DNA from: Casuarius casuarius
Taxonomy: Eukaryota; Chordata; Aves; Casuariiformes; Casuariidae
DNA length: 64,000 bases
Reading direction: 5' to 3'
Assembly (NCBI GenBank): GCA_003342895.1
Contig: PTFA01000491.1
Location: 124,001-188,000 of the forward strand
Positions 12,401 to 24,400 of the stretch are shown piece after piece; the first letter of the stretch is position 1, and each line of letters starts with the position of its first letter. The notes under the pieces were generated by a model, which was not told the DNA's origin, did no database searches, and worked only from the letters and a program-made list of their open reading frames with translations. Position numbers and translations under genes: made by a program.

Positions 12401-15400
12401 CTGTGATGGCAGGTCTTCACTACCAAAGGTTGTTGGGCAGATGGTGGAGTCTCCTGCTTCTAACATGCTGTTCAGGGACTCCACATATAAGTTTCTGGGC
12501 AGTTAAGAATAGTTTTTCTCTTGCAGTACATGGTTTTCAGGCAGGACATGCTCTCCTCTCCTGTTACTCTGCCCTAAGCCGGCGGTGACCTCCTTCTCCC
12601 CGTCCCACAAAGCCGGCAGCCAGCTGGCTTCACCGGCCGACACTCGGCTTTCCGTCGAAGTCCTCGCCAGGCTAACCTCACAGTACCTCACTTGTGTTTG
12701 AAAAGGTGGAGCAGAGCCAAGAGCAACAGAGCTTGGTGCAGAAGGAAATCCCCCGGCACTCTGTGGAGATGGGGACTTCGCTGTGCACACACTGCCCTGA
12801 TTCAGCTTTCACAGCGGCGAAGGGAGAGACGGAGAGACCTATTGCAGAGGCAGCCTCCACCCAAAGAAGGGTCTCCCCCACTTGCCTGGCAATAATACTG
12901 TTACATAGTTGGCCCCTTCCTTGCAAGGACCTTGAGGTGTTTTACAGAGACCTGCTTCCCCCCAGCCCCTACCTGACAGATGGAGGCTCCTATCCCTATT
13001 GCATAGAGAGGAACTGGTGAAGTGTTATGACATCCAAAGGATAAGTGGTGGCAGAGCTCATGACAGGACCTAGATGTCTTTATACCCAGAACTATGCGTG
13101 AGCATGGAGAGTGGAAGGACAGGCTGGCAACATGGGTCTTGAATCTGGGACACTTCCTGGTCTGCCTGAGCGATGTCAGGCATGTTTCTGTGCCCTGGTT
13201 GCTCATTGATGAAGTTCAGGCAGTAGCACGCCCCTGTTTCTTGGAGTTACCTGAGACTAAATACAATAAGAGAGTTGTTACAGCAATGGAGTTTCTGCTT
13301 ATCTAGCGTTGAGTTGGAAGAAGCTTTTTAGGTTGCCAGTTCTAGGCCCACAGCTGAGATTTGTTCAGTCAAAGAATAAAACAAGGGAAAACAAAAAAGC
13401 TTACTAGCTAAATCAACTGCTAATGGAGCAGAAATGTAAAAAGGGGCAATGTTGCCTATTGGGCACAACACTGGCTTCAGGCTATAGTGAAAGATTTTGG
13501 CCCCTGTTGGCTGCTTCATTGCAAATCAGACTTCAGATTTTGATGATTCGATGTGATTCTCAGAAGCCTCTGAATGTCTGTACTGCTCTGCATCTCTGTG
13601 CCTCAGTTTCCCAGCTGGTGGTAATGGTCCTGAGATCCTTTAAAATGTTCTTTGGTGAGGCTGAAGAGCATAGGAAGTAAACCTCACTGTTGGGTAGTGC
13701 TGATGTTTGAAGGCATGGTATTTAAGATCTCAGAGACAACTCAGTTAAATTGATGAGTGTGTGGAATAGGAAAAAACTCATAATTTTGCAAGGAGAGACT
13801 GTGATTTTCAAAGGACTTCAATGAACACAGCTGCCCCAAGAGCAGCTGGCTCAGTTTGGTCTGGTCCATAGGTTCATGTGATGCAGTGTTTGTGCATAGA
13901 TGAAGGATTTCTGCATGTTCTCAGAAAGTATTTGTCGGTCCCCAGAAGTTCAGTGGTTAATCATCAGACAGTCCATTATGGGAAGCCACCACTATGTCAC
14001 CCATTTCTCTCCCTTCCTTTTTTTTTTTCCCCTTCCACCTCTTTCCTTTCACAGCATGGGGTGATAGTCGCAGATGAGGAAGAGTATTTCATTGAACCGC
14101 TGAGCCCAGGAGCCAACGTCAGCACAGGGAATGAGGGCAAGGGCAGCCCCCACGTCGTGTACAAGCGATCATCTCTCCAGTACCCACACATGGATGCAGC
14201 CTGCGGCGTGCTAGGTATCTGCACCTACCAACACAACCTCAATCCATCCCAGTGCAGGGTGGGAAAGTCCCTATAGACCAGCCTTTGGAGCTCCACACTG
14301 CCCTCTACGGCAAGAAACCAAATTTTTCTCCTGCACTTAAAGTTTTATTTATGTATTTCCTTTTACCCACGTTAAGCATTTATGGTAGCCTGGTCTGTGG
14401 GAATCTCTTGTACTCTGCTTCACAGCAGGGCCTTTAGATTTTTCAGTAGAGGGTGGAATAGAAGAGAAAAAATTGCGTCTCATTGTTCTTAAGAAAATCC
14501 TCCCAGATTTGGCCAATTTACAAGATATTGAGAAACTGTAGTTCACATATGCTCAACAGAGCATTGTGTTTGGGTTTCAGTCTCCAAACTTCTATCCACA
14601 TTGAGCGTACTTCTGCTGCTGCAAGAGACCCAAGTGGAAGGATGTCTCGTAGGGTGGGCTGTGGGATCCAGTTAGTCATAGTGGGCTAAATGGGAGACAT
14701 TTATACAGGGTGATGACTGTGCATCTACCCTCACCTCTACACCTATAGACCTCTGACTTCCTAAAGGATTCAAACAGGTCTACCCTTGTTCTTTTCCCAC
14801 ACAAGCCTGTGCTCTTCTCTTCCTTGCCAGCAGTCAGTCCACGTCCCAGAGCATGGGGGAGATCCCTGGCCTTCGGGAATGTATGAAGTTTCTCCATCCA
14901 CCCAAAATGTTGTGCATATGCAGGATACTGTTTCCTGTGTTCAGAGGCTTCTCTTGATTCTCTAAAGAAAGATGAAGGGAGATGCTGTTCCCGCAGAGGG
15001 GCCAGCTGGCCTTTTATGGATTAGAGTCAGAGGATGCAGAAGGAAGGCTGCTCCCTGTTGCTCCCAGCAGGTTTGTGTGTCACTTCAGGATATTGATCCG
15101 TTGTCCCTGTGGTGACACTTGACCAGATGAGGACTCACTGCCAGAAGGGACAGAGCCTCTGGAAACATCAGGGCACGGCCCACATGATGTGAGGGGACCA
15201 GTGTCTCTCAGAGCCCGCCCGTGCAGCAGGACACAACCTGCATTTCCCTGGCCCTGCTCCTCCCATCACAGCTCCCAAAGTCACGTTACGTGAGGCTGCC
15301 AGCAGACTCCCCTTCTGCTGACTCTCTGCCACATTCCCCGGCTTCCAGACGAAAGTTAGCCTGTTCCCAATTGTTTCTTGGAAAGCAAAGACCATGGAGT

Positions 15401-18400
15401 AGGAGCCACAGGCCAAATACAGTTCAGAACAACCACAGCGCAACTGGCCTCAGCAAAGATGCCCCCTCCCATCGCCCCACAGTCTTAACCTGTCCTGACC
15501 TGGCCAAGGCAGCCTGGCCTCTGAGCACCCAACAGTGAGCTCCCTCTGAACAGCCCGAGGGGCCAGAGCCAAATCTAGCAGTTAGGCTGCAGGGACATCT
15601 ATATTCAGCCCATCGCCCTGTCTCACTAGGTATCTGATGATCCCTGCATCAGAGCAGAGGAGAAAGATTCAAGCTGCTGGCTCAACAGGACAGTATCAGC
15701 GGTTGTAACTCCCCAGACAGCTCTCCTTCCCTGGGGTAGTCTCCAGGCAGTCTCTGCAGGATTACAAGTCGGGGATGGAGGCTTTGATGCCTGAGCTGAT
15801 GGCCCCACTGGCTGCGTCTCTACAGTCGGGTCGGTAGCACATGAAGCCTGGAGCAAAGTCCTACAAACACGCTGCTGCTGCTTTGGAGGCTGCAGCCATT
15901 ACTGCAGAGGAAAAGCCAAGTCCTAAATTCAGGTCCTGGCAGGAAAAGGAAAGAGGAAATGATCTGCAATGGCTTTATTTTCAGATTATGTCTATGTAGT
16001 TTCTAAACCTACGCAGCTATTCCCTGTGACAGAGACAAGGGCAAGGCTTTGCAGCACAGAAGCATACGCACAGTGAAGGTGGCTCCAGGCTGAAGCAGCA
16101 GGATGGATGTGCTCCTCCGTGTTCAAGTGCCTAGGGAAGAGGCCAGGCTGGATAGGGATGGGCAGGAGTTTGGAGAGGAGAGGTCTCACCATGGGAGATG
16201 GTGTTGGGAGCTGGACAAGCAGGGGAGCTGTGGGGCAGCTGGGATGGCAGGTTGGCTCTGGGAGGGGGTAGAGCCGTGTGGGGGGAGCTCAAGGACTGGG
16301 ATGGGGGTGGGGGGGCGTGACAGGACCAGGGAGGTTTTAACTGAGTGAAGCTGGCACTAAGAGCAGCCCATAATAGTGGGCACATTTGCTAGGTCTGTGT
16401 GGTGCATAGAGACTTGCAAAAGCCTTTCCTTCTCTGTGCTGAAACCAAGCTAATATTGTCAACCTCTCACCTCCATGTACTGCTGAAATGCTGCTGGAGG
16501 GCAACACAAAAATCGCTTTTCATCCCCAGATGAGAAGCCCTGGAAGGGAAGACACTGGTGGCTGCGAACGCTGAAGCCCTCCCCTCTGAAGCCATCGGGC
16601 AACCACAGCCAGCGAGGCCAGCTGCCCCTGAAGAGATCTGTCAGCACTGAGCGCTACGTGGAGACCCTGGTGGTAGCCGACAAAATGATGGTGGGGTACC
16701 ATGGGCGACGGGACATAGAGCAGTACATCCTGGCCATCATGAATATTGTAAGTGTTATAACCATATCACACCTTTGGGGGACCTCAGGGCTCACACCCCT
16801 AGCAGCAGAGAGGAAACAGGAATAAATCCTGTTCTTAACCCCAGATGTCAGGGTTTGGCATAGGCTGCTACGTGCTTTTCCTGCAAGAAAAGTGGGATGG
16901 AAGGGACACAGTGGGGAAGTCATATCTGTTCCAGGATTGCCGTGGCTTCTCCCTATCCCTAGAGCAAGAAGTTGTCTGGGGCAACAACCTGACATGCTGC
17001 TACTGTTTAGGAGCAGTCATATTCTGCGGAGCCCACAGGGGCTCTCTCATGTGTAGGAGGGGGCACCTATTTAGGAAAGTTAAACTCTGCCCATCTGACC
17101 ATGCTGCAGGCCAGATCTGGACTGGGAGAACAAAGCCCTTTCTTTGAACAGCATCTCTCATCTCAAATTAGCATTGCAAATAGGGCCAGCCAGACTGAGA
17201 AGCACATGGGAAAACACAAGGGCAGTGAGCTCTCACACACTGGGGCTGATCAGCTGGAGGGATGGGAAGGAATATCCCCCATTCTTCCCTGCAGCGCTGC
17301 CCAGTTCTCCGAGTTACTGCAGAGGAACCTCCTCTGCAGCATCAGGTTTGGGTCATCGCTGGAGGCAGGATACCAGGCTAGATGCATTAACAGCCCGAGC
17401 TGGCCATGCTAAATCCTCCTGTGAGGTGAGACAGGCTTGGAAGTTGTCCATCAAACCTATGAAAGCCCCTCTGTGATGGTTCTTTGTCCTGTCCTCTGCA
17501 GGATCTCTTTTCATGGCTTGCTCTGTTTGCATTTCTAAAGCAGATGCCAGATTTTTAAAACAATACAGGTTTTAACCATTTCATCTGATGTAAAATGCCC
17601 ATCCTGTGGCAGTAGATTTCTGAGAGACAGTGTGTCATTCCCTGCTGATAGGCAGTCAGGAAAGCTTTGTCCCCTTGGCTGTGTAATGCCAGAACCACAG
17701 GGCTTCCTCACCAGAGCTCCAGGCAAGGAGCAGGTGCTGCAGCATTTGGGCTTCACTACTAGAATCACTCCAGAAGGAGAAACCAAGGTTTGAACACTGT
17801 TTAGGAGGTTCTGCAGTCCGGTCTGGAGTCCTATACCTGTTTCTGCTTCCTGACCAGCTTGTGTTCAGACCCCACAACCCACACCGATGAAGCAGGCCTG
17901 TTTCCATCTGGCGGGCTGCCTGACATGCCTGCTCACCGGCCGATTGCACCATCACCCAGCCAGCGAGCTCATTTTTAAGACTCGTCTTTTCTTGTTTCTT
18001 GGAGGTCAGGTTGCCAAACTTTTCCAGGACTCGAGTCTGGGCAATATTGTCAATATCCTAGTGACCCGACTGATTCTTCTCACCGAGGATCAGGTAAGGC
18101 GGGCTTTGCCAAGCCAGCTTCCATCATAGTGCTGCCCTTCCTTTGTGGAACCGTGTGCTCCTCCTGGATGTGACCCTGGGGAGGTCCCTCCAGTGCAGGC
18201 CATTGCAATCTGCTGGGCGTACCACACATTCTCAAAGGGGGCTGGTCACAGTAGTTTCAGGACCTCTGGGAGTATGAGGAGTGTTTCTAAGAGGTCTATG
18301 ATAGGGTGGCTCTAGGGAATTTCAAGTAGCTTTAGTCCTCCCAAAGTCTCGCTTCCCGCTGCCTCCATGCAATGTGAGGGGCATCTGAATGTGTCAGTGC

Positions 18401-21400
18401 CCAGCTAGTCTGGGAAGAGACAGTGCCTTCATATCAGAGCTTCTTTGGGAACATGTTGTTATATTGCTTCCATTCCAGCCCACCCTGGAGATTAACCATC
18501 ATGCTGGGAAATCCCTGGACAGTTTCTGCAAGTGGCAGAAATCCATCGTGAACAGGAACGGCAATGGGAACGCTATCCCCGAGAACGGCATAGCCAACCA
18601 TGACACTGCTGTACTGATCACTAGGTAAGGCTGAATCCTGGTTCAGCATTGTCCTCCCAGGGGGTGTCCTCACTACAGCTACACCTCCATCTCTACCCCA
18701 ACAGTACATCCACGGCTTACCTGCACTTTCCCATGCACTCCCTCGTGAACTGGCCTGGCAGCAACTGTCACTCGGGCTGGCCCTATGCCAGTTACCCTGC
18801 AGTGATGCAGATCATTGCAGTTCAAATAGTGAGTGTCCTCTAGTGTCCTCCCTCCATCTTCGCTGGGCTCTCAAGACTGACAAGGAGCTTATTTGCAGCT
18901 ACAGATATCTGTGTCCGTTGCGCAGTATGTTCAATGGTGTTTAGCATGTGTAAACCTGCCCCAGAGCTGTGTGTCAGCAGACAGCCTGCTGAAAGGCAGA
19001 GCCCTGTCTGCCCCCTCTGTGAAAGATGGGGGAGAGGGTAGAAGTGTGATCCGTGCATCATGACAGTGACATAGTGCCTTGAGCCAACATGGGATTTGGC
19101 TCGCCTCCTTTTAGGTGCCTGCGTGTAGGGCTGAGCTCTCTCTTTGGGTAGCTGGTGGAAATGACTTCATCCCATCTCCCTTAGGGCGAGGAGAACTGTA
19201 CCCTGTACCTCTCCCCATTCCCATAATAACAGTCTAGGTCAGTAGCTGAAACTAGATGCTGAATTAGACATGCAGAGTTGGGTGAAGGGGCCTGAACCTT
19301 CGCACGCAGGACAAATAACCCTTATGAGAATAGATGGATGCTTGAGCCTGGAACAATAGAGAGCAGAAGGGAGCAGCTGGAAGAACAGAGGGATGGTCGG
19401 AAGGACAGGGAATACAAAAGGGACAGCTGGGACAGTGGGAGGATCAAAGGGATGGCTGGAAGGATAGGGGATATGGAAGGGATAGCTGAAAGGATGGAGG
19501 ATGCGGAAGGGGTGGCTGGAAGGACAGAAGGTGCTGAAAGGCAGCTCTAGGAGGTGCTGCCCCAGCTCTCCCCGATCAGCACGGGCCCTCTGGCACCTGC
19601 ACAAACACAGCTTCGGCAGGGGCACAGAGGCGCAAGAAGTCATCAGTGGCAAAAGCAAGCTTTGTTTGTGCCTTTTTTTTCCTCCGGAGGAATGGAAGAA
19701 AGTCATAAAATGAAAGCAAGAGAGAGGGGAGCCTCCAAGCGGGAGCCGATTTCTTTGGCTTCCCTGCGCGCTGCGCTCCCGCTCCAGTTCCCTGCAGCCG
19801 CAGGAGCCGCACGCAGCCTGGCTCATGTCAGGGAGCTTGTGAAATTTTTACAGCGCTGGAGGAGGAGCGAGCAAAAGGCCCTCTCGGCCCCGGCTTCACC
19901 CTTCCAGGATTGCAGCGTCTGCTTTTCCTCCCCTTGCTCCGCACGTGTGGGACACGGACGCTGACTCCGAATTCTTCGGCCTCTCACCAGATGTTTGAAC
20001 TAACCCTAAGCGACTCGCTGGTCCTGCCTTGCTGCGGCCAAGTCCCGCGCCAGCCCTTGGACAGGCCAAGTGTATCCGGCCCTGTCTCTAATAAATTCCC
20101 CGTCTCCCGATAACATCTTGCTGAGCTGTGGGCTTTTTTCTCTTGCGGAGACGTGTCAAATCAGAACCTCAGAAGGGTTTAACGGAATCCGCTCGAAACA
20201 AAGCAACAAATGTTTTTCACTCGCTCGGTTTCCTGTCGGGGGTGAGAGGTTTGGACACTTCCAGCGAGCAGGAGAGGCCAAAGGGACAGGAGCCATTACC
20301 AGGAACATTTTACACTTAACCCATCGTGTGCTATCAGCTTGTTTGCTCTCTGGTTTTGCGCCTGTGGGGCCAACGGGACGAGCAGCGTCAGACGGGGCGA
20401 CTCGCAGCGCAGGTGGCCTTGCTGGCGTCCGCAGCAGCCGGCATCCTTGGGGCTGAGCCCCATTCCCGCACAGGTCGAAAGCGCACCTTGCAGCCCAGCT
20501 TCAGCACCCGCAACACAGCTCTGAGATGCCCCAGCCCCAGTTACCACCAGCCTCCCCTCCTGCAGATGCCATGTGGATTCAAGTATTAACCTTGCCCCTT
20601 TCAGCCGGGGGTTCCCACCTCGGTCACAAGACTCAAATGCTTGGTACGGGCTACGAACTGGGCAGGACCTGGAGAAGATGAGTAAATGGAGGCAGGGAGG
20701 GCACATGGCTATTATCATCCCCACAGTTAAAATACAATATTCACTCTCTGGCCCAAACCAGTCTCCAGCACTGTTCTGGAGCTGCTGCTGCATCCCGTGG
20801 CATGGTGCTGCGTTTCAGTTTGGATGAGATTTGCTTTGTTTTCCTCATCAACTTGTACACAGCTAAAGATGTGCAAATGATTGATTCCTTGAGGCAGAGG
20901 CTGAAAGTTGAGGCAAGGAAGGGGGGGAAGAGCCATTTTGAATCAACTTATATTGAATTTGTTTGGAAAATTCTCAGTGAAGAAACTGAAAAAAAAATTG
21001 TAGAAAATCAGTTTATCATTTTAATACAACCAGAGTGAATTTGGACACGAAACATACTTTCAAACCAAAATGGTTTGTTTCCTTTTTTTTTTAATTTTTT
21101 TCCAAATTACTTTTTTGGCAGATATAATTTGCTGCAATGGACCTGGATTTACAGATGTCTTTAGCCAGCCTCTATGCCTGTGTCTCCCTGTGCTCACACA
21201 CCTGTAACGTGGGCCTAGCAGTGGTTTGGGCCTCAGGTTCATGGTGCTGTGTGCTTGCGCAGAGTCCGGCCCTGTCCTCATCAACACTGAGTTGCTGGGG
21301 CAGATCCCCTGATCCCAGCGTCTCCCAGTAGAGCAGTGGATGGCTCATGGGAGTGAGCCTGACTCTAGTGAGCAGAACAGGACTGTCTACCGAATGGCTT

Positions 21401-24400
21401 CAAGGCTGGAATAGCGTTGTCCCTTCCCCTGCTGACTTACTCCATTTCATCAAAATCAAACCTCTGATCCCTTCCAGCATTGGTTTGTGGTTAAGGACCT
21501 AATATGCAGGAATAGTCGTCAAAAATCCACAGTGAATCTCAACCTGGGGAAAGTGAATGTCCTAAAACATGTGTCAGAAACTTATCTTACCTTTTAGAGG
21601 CCTTTACTTTTCATTCCAGAAATGTCACATGAAGCATGTATGCTGTTTGAAGTGTTTTGTATATGGTCATATCAGTAACATTGAGATGAATTTGTGAAAG
21701 GTTTGGGAGTCACCAAAATTGTAAGCATTGTTCCTAATACTGCCTCCTGCCTCTCTTTTCTTGCAGATACGATATTTGCATCTACAAGAATAAACCATGT
21801 GGCACCCTAGGTAAGTAGGATTTTGCTCCAAGAGTCTGTTGCAATGACAAAAGCTGTCTCGTAGGTAGCACGTCTCACCAGCACATCTTCAGGAGCTTGG
21901 CAAAGAAGGGTTGCACCATCCTCATTTCCTAACGAGCAGACTGAGAGGAAGCGGCTTGCCCAACGCTACCGAGAACGCCGGCAGCAGAGCCAGAAACAGG
22001 CCCTGAGTTTCCAGCCCGCTAGACTGTATAGCCTCCTTACTTCTGTAAACACTAAAAGCAGCAATCCAGAGGACGGATGGGCTTTGGAACACTTCGCTGT
22101 TATATCCCTGGGTCAGATCCAGCGTGATGATTAAGAACCATTCGCATTTAAGGCTGGTCCATAGCCTAGTGGAGTATTCCTGGCTTAGCGGAGAGAAATA
22201 AGACTTTTTTGTGATGACTATAAAGGGAGTTCTTTATTTAAGCTGCTAGACACAGACAGACCCTGCAGCTCTCTCTGGCTGTAGCTCCCAATTTGTCTTG
22301 CCCTGGTCTAGACTAAGCAGTCAGGAAGGGATTATTGCTGTGAATCACTTCAGTTAAAAAGAAGTTGGTGGATCTCTGACCTGATGAGGCTGCGGATGAG
22401 GTGCCTGGGAGGGAGGTTGAGGCTGGATGCGTTGTAGCAGATGGATTCCTTCCTTTAATGGAGACTGTTCGCTTCCCTGACACTGTGGAGCAGAGCACAG
22501 CCAGCCCACATCTGTGTTAGTGGGACACTGTATGTGCAGAGTCTGGGGAACCAGCTGCCATGATCCAAGGGTATTTCTGTGTTCTTCAACCCTCCAGATG
22601 GAGTCAGGTTGGATTCCAGACTGTGGTGGCTGCATGTCAGCCAGGACCAAATGCAGTCAGGTTGGATCCTGGATTATTTAGTTATCCAGGCTGCTCTGGC
22701 AAGGTTTAGATGCCCAAGCCCTTGCATTGGCTGATCCCAAGTCCCAGCCAAAACAGACCCCTGGCTGCCCCTCAAGCAGTGCCAGTGTGGTTACAAGGCC
22801 TACTCCGCACTTGCATACACAGTCTGGAGTTTGGATGTGAAAGTTGTTTGGTTTTGACCTGTCCTTAGCATTTCCAGGCTTGTCATGTTGCAAAGTCAGT
22901 TGATTGACAGTGTTGAGAGACCATTTGCCCACTGCCCATAAACCCCAAGGTCCATCCCAAAGCCCAGTGCAGCCAGTGGGAAGAAAGATGTCGTTAACAG
23001 CAGGCTGTGCTCAGTGCTGGTGAAGCGTGAAGCACATTGTTTAGTCCCCAAATGCAACCCGTGTCCCCTACAGATGCTCTGTGCTGGCCCTATGTGACAG
23101 CTCTATCTGGCTTCCCTAGGCCTGGCCCCAGTGGGCGGGATGTGCGAACGAGAACGAAGCTGCAGCATCAACGAGGACATTGGCCTGGCTACGGCCTTCA
23201 CCATTGCCCATGAGATTGGCCACACGTGAGTACTGTACCTGAAGAGTTCCCGTGGGTGGCCACCAGAAGGGACGGGCTCCTCTAGGTTTATTTGTGCTAG
23301 CAGTAGCTATAAAATTCTTCTTACAGATGAATCCTACTGCTCAAGAGATTTAGAAGTTTCATCTGTGGTCCATCCAGCCAAGTCAGCCCACAGCAACATC
23401 CCTTAAGAACCCAGATCTTTACCATGCTAGATCACACCCACGTGGCTTGAAAGTTCCTTTTTGACATGCTGGGTGTTGACATGTTGACATGCTGTTGGAC
23501 CACCTTGCCCTTTGTCCTGCCCCTGGTACTACCCAGTACTCAACACCACCAGAAAGGACTTTTTCCCCAGAGACACTTGGGTCTGCCTCTGCAGACTTAG
23601 TGAGGATCAGTTCTCAGGAGCTTGGGAAGACTTGTTTGTCCCGATGGGGTCTGTCCTTCTGAGGTGCCTAGATCTGATGTTCTCCTTATGTCAGCACACA
23701 GTGTCCTTGCATGTCAGGCCCTTAGTGTCATAATTTAGAGATGTGCCCTGACTGGACTCCGTGCCAGGCCTCTTCCTTTCATCCAGACTGCACCCAGTCT
23801 GCAATAGTTTCTATTTCTCTGTGAATGCACTAGTCCCCTCCATCAGATTTGCACCTCCTTCTAGTTTGCCAGGCTTTCTCTGGGAGACTGCCCAGTCACC
23901 AGGATCCTGTTTTCTGGCTTTTCAGTTCATCCACGCCAGTGCAAAAGGTGGGTCAAAAATGCAGCAGTTGACCATATTTCTACTACCATGGTAATGTTTT
24001 CTAGGTTTGGCATGAATCATGATGGAGTCGGCAACAGCTGTGGCTCCCGTGGGCAAGAAACAGCCAAGCTCATGGCTGCACACATCACCATGAAGACCAA
24101 CCCATTTGTATGGTCCACATGCAGCAGGGATTATATCACCAGCTTCCTCGAGTAAGGAATCCTTCTCACCTTGCCCTTCCTTCTATCTCACAAACAGTAC
24201 ACATCTCCAACCTCTCAGTCACTTCTGAGGAGTGGGTAAAGCCAAGGAAAAGCCCCAAAGCACACAGCCCATGCACCTTCTCTCTTGCCTCCCAGCACGT
24301 CATCCTGTCCCGACCAGGCATATGCTTTCCTTCCTCCCTCTAGACTTTCCTGTGGTTTGCTTGTCTGCCTAAAGATACTAACTCTACTTACGCTGCAGCT

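Larger units (their letters stand above)
9256..14054 (+). other. ADAMTS10: ADAMTS10 intron 2
   Basis: 4.8 kb. It holds the CR1 LINE remnant (about 9800-10200), an alternating purine-pyrimidine run (11462-11488) and MIR-like pieces near 12960-13080 and 13585-13680. The rest appears unique, with no coding exon recognised. Confidence 0.8.
18625..21766 (+). other. ADAMTS10: ADAMTS10 intron 6
   Basis: 3.1 kb. It holds a 30-bp minisatellite (19390-19539) and a GC- and CpG-rich block (about 19560-20480) that contrasts with the AT-rich second half (T and A runs near 20980-21115). Open frames here have no recognisable protein. Confidence 0.75.

Noticed and set aside
19239..19826. 195-codon minus-strand frame with decapeptide repeats
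   Set aside because: The repeats come from the 30-bp minisatellite; there are no splice signals and no known protein.
23340..23450. Possible interspersed repeat around GTGGTCCATCCAGCCAAGTC
   Set aside because: It faintly resembles a sauropsid CR1 or SINE phrase, but too little matches to name it.
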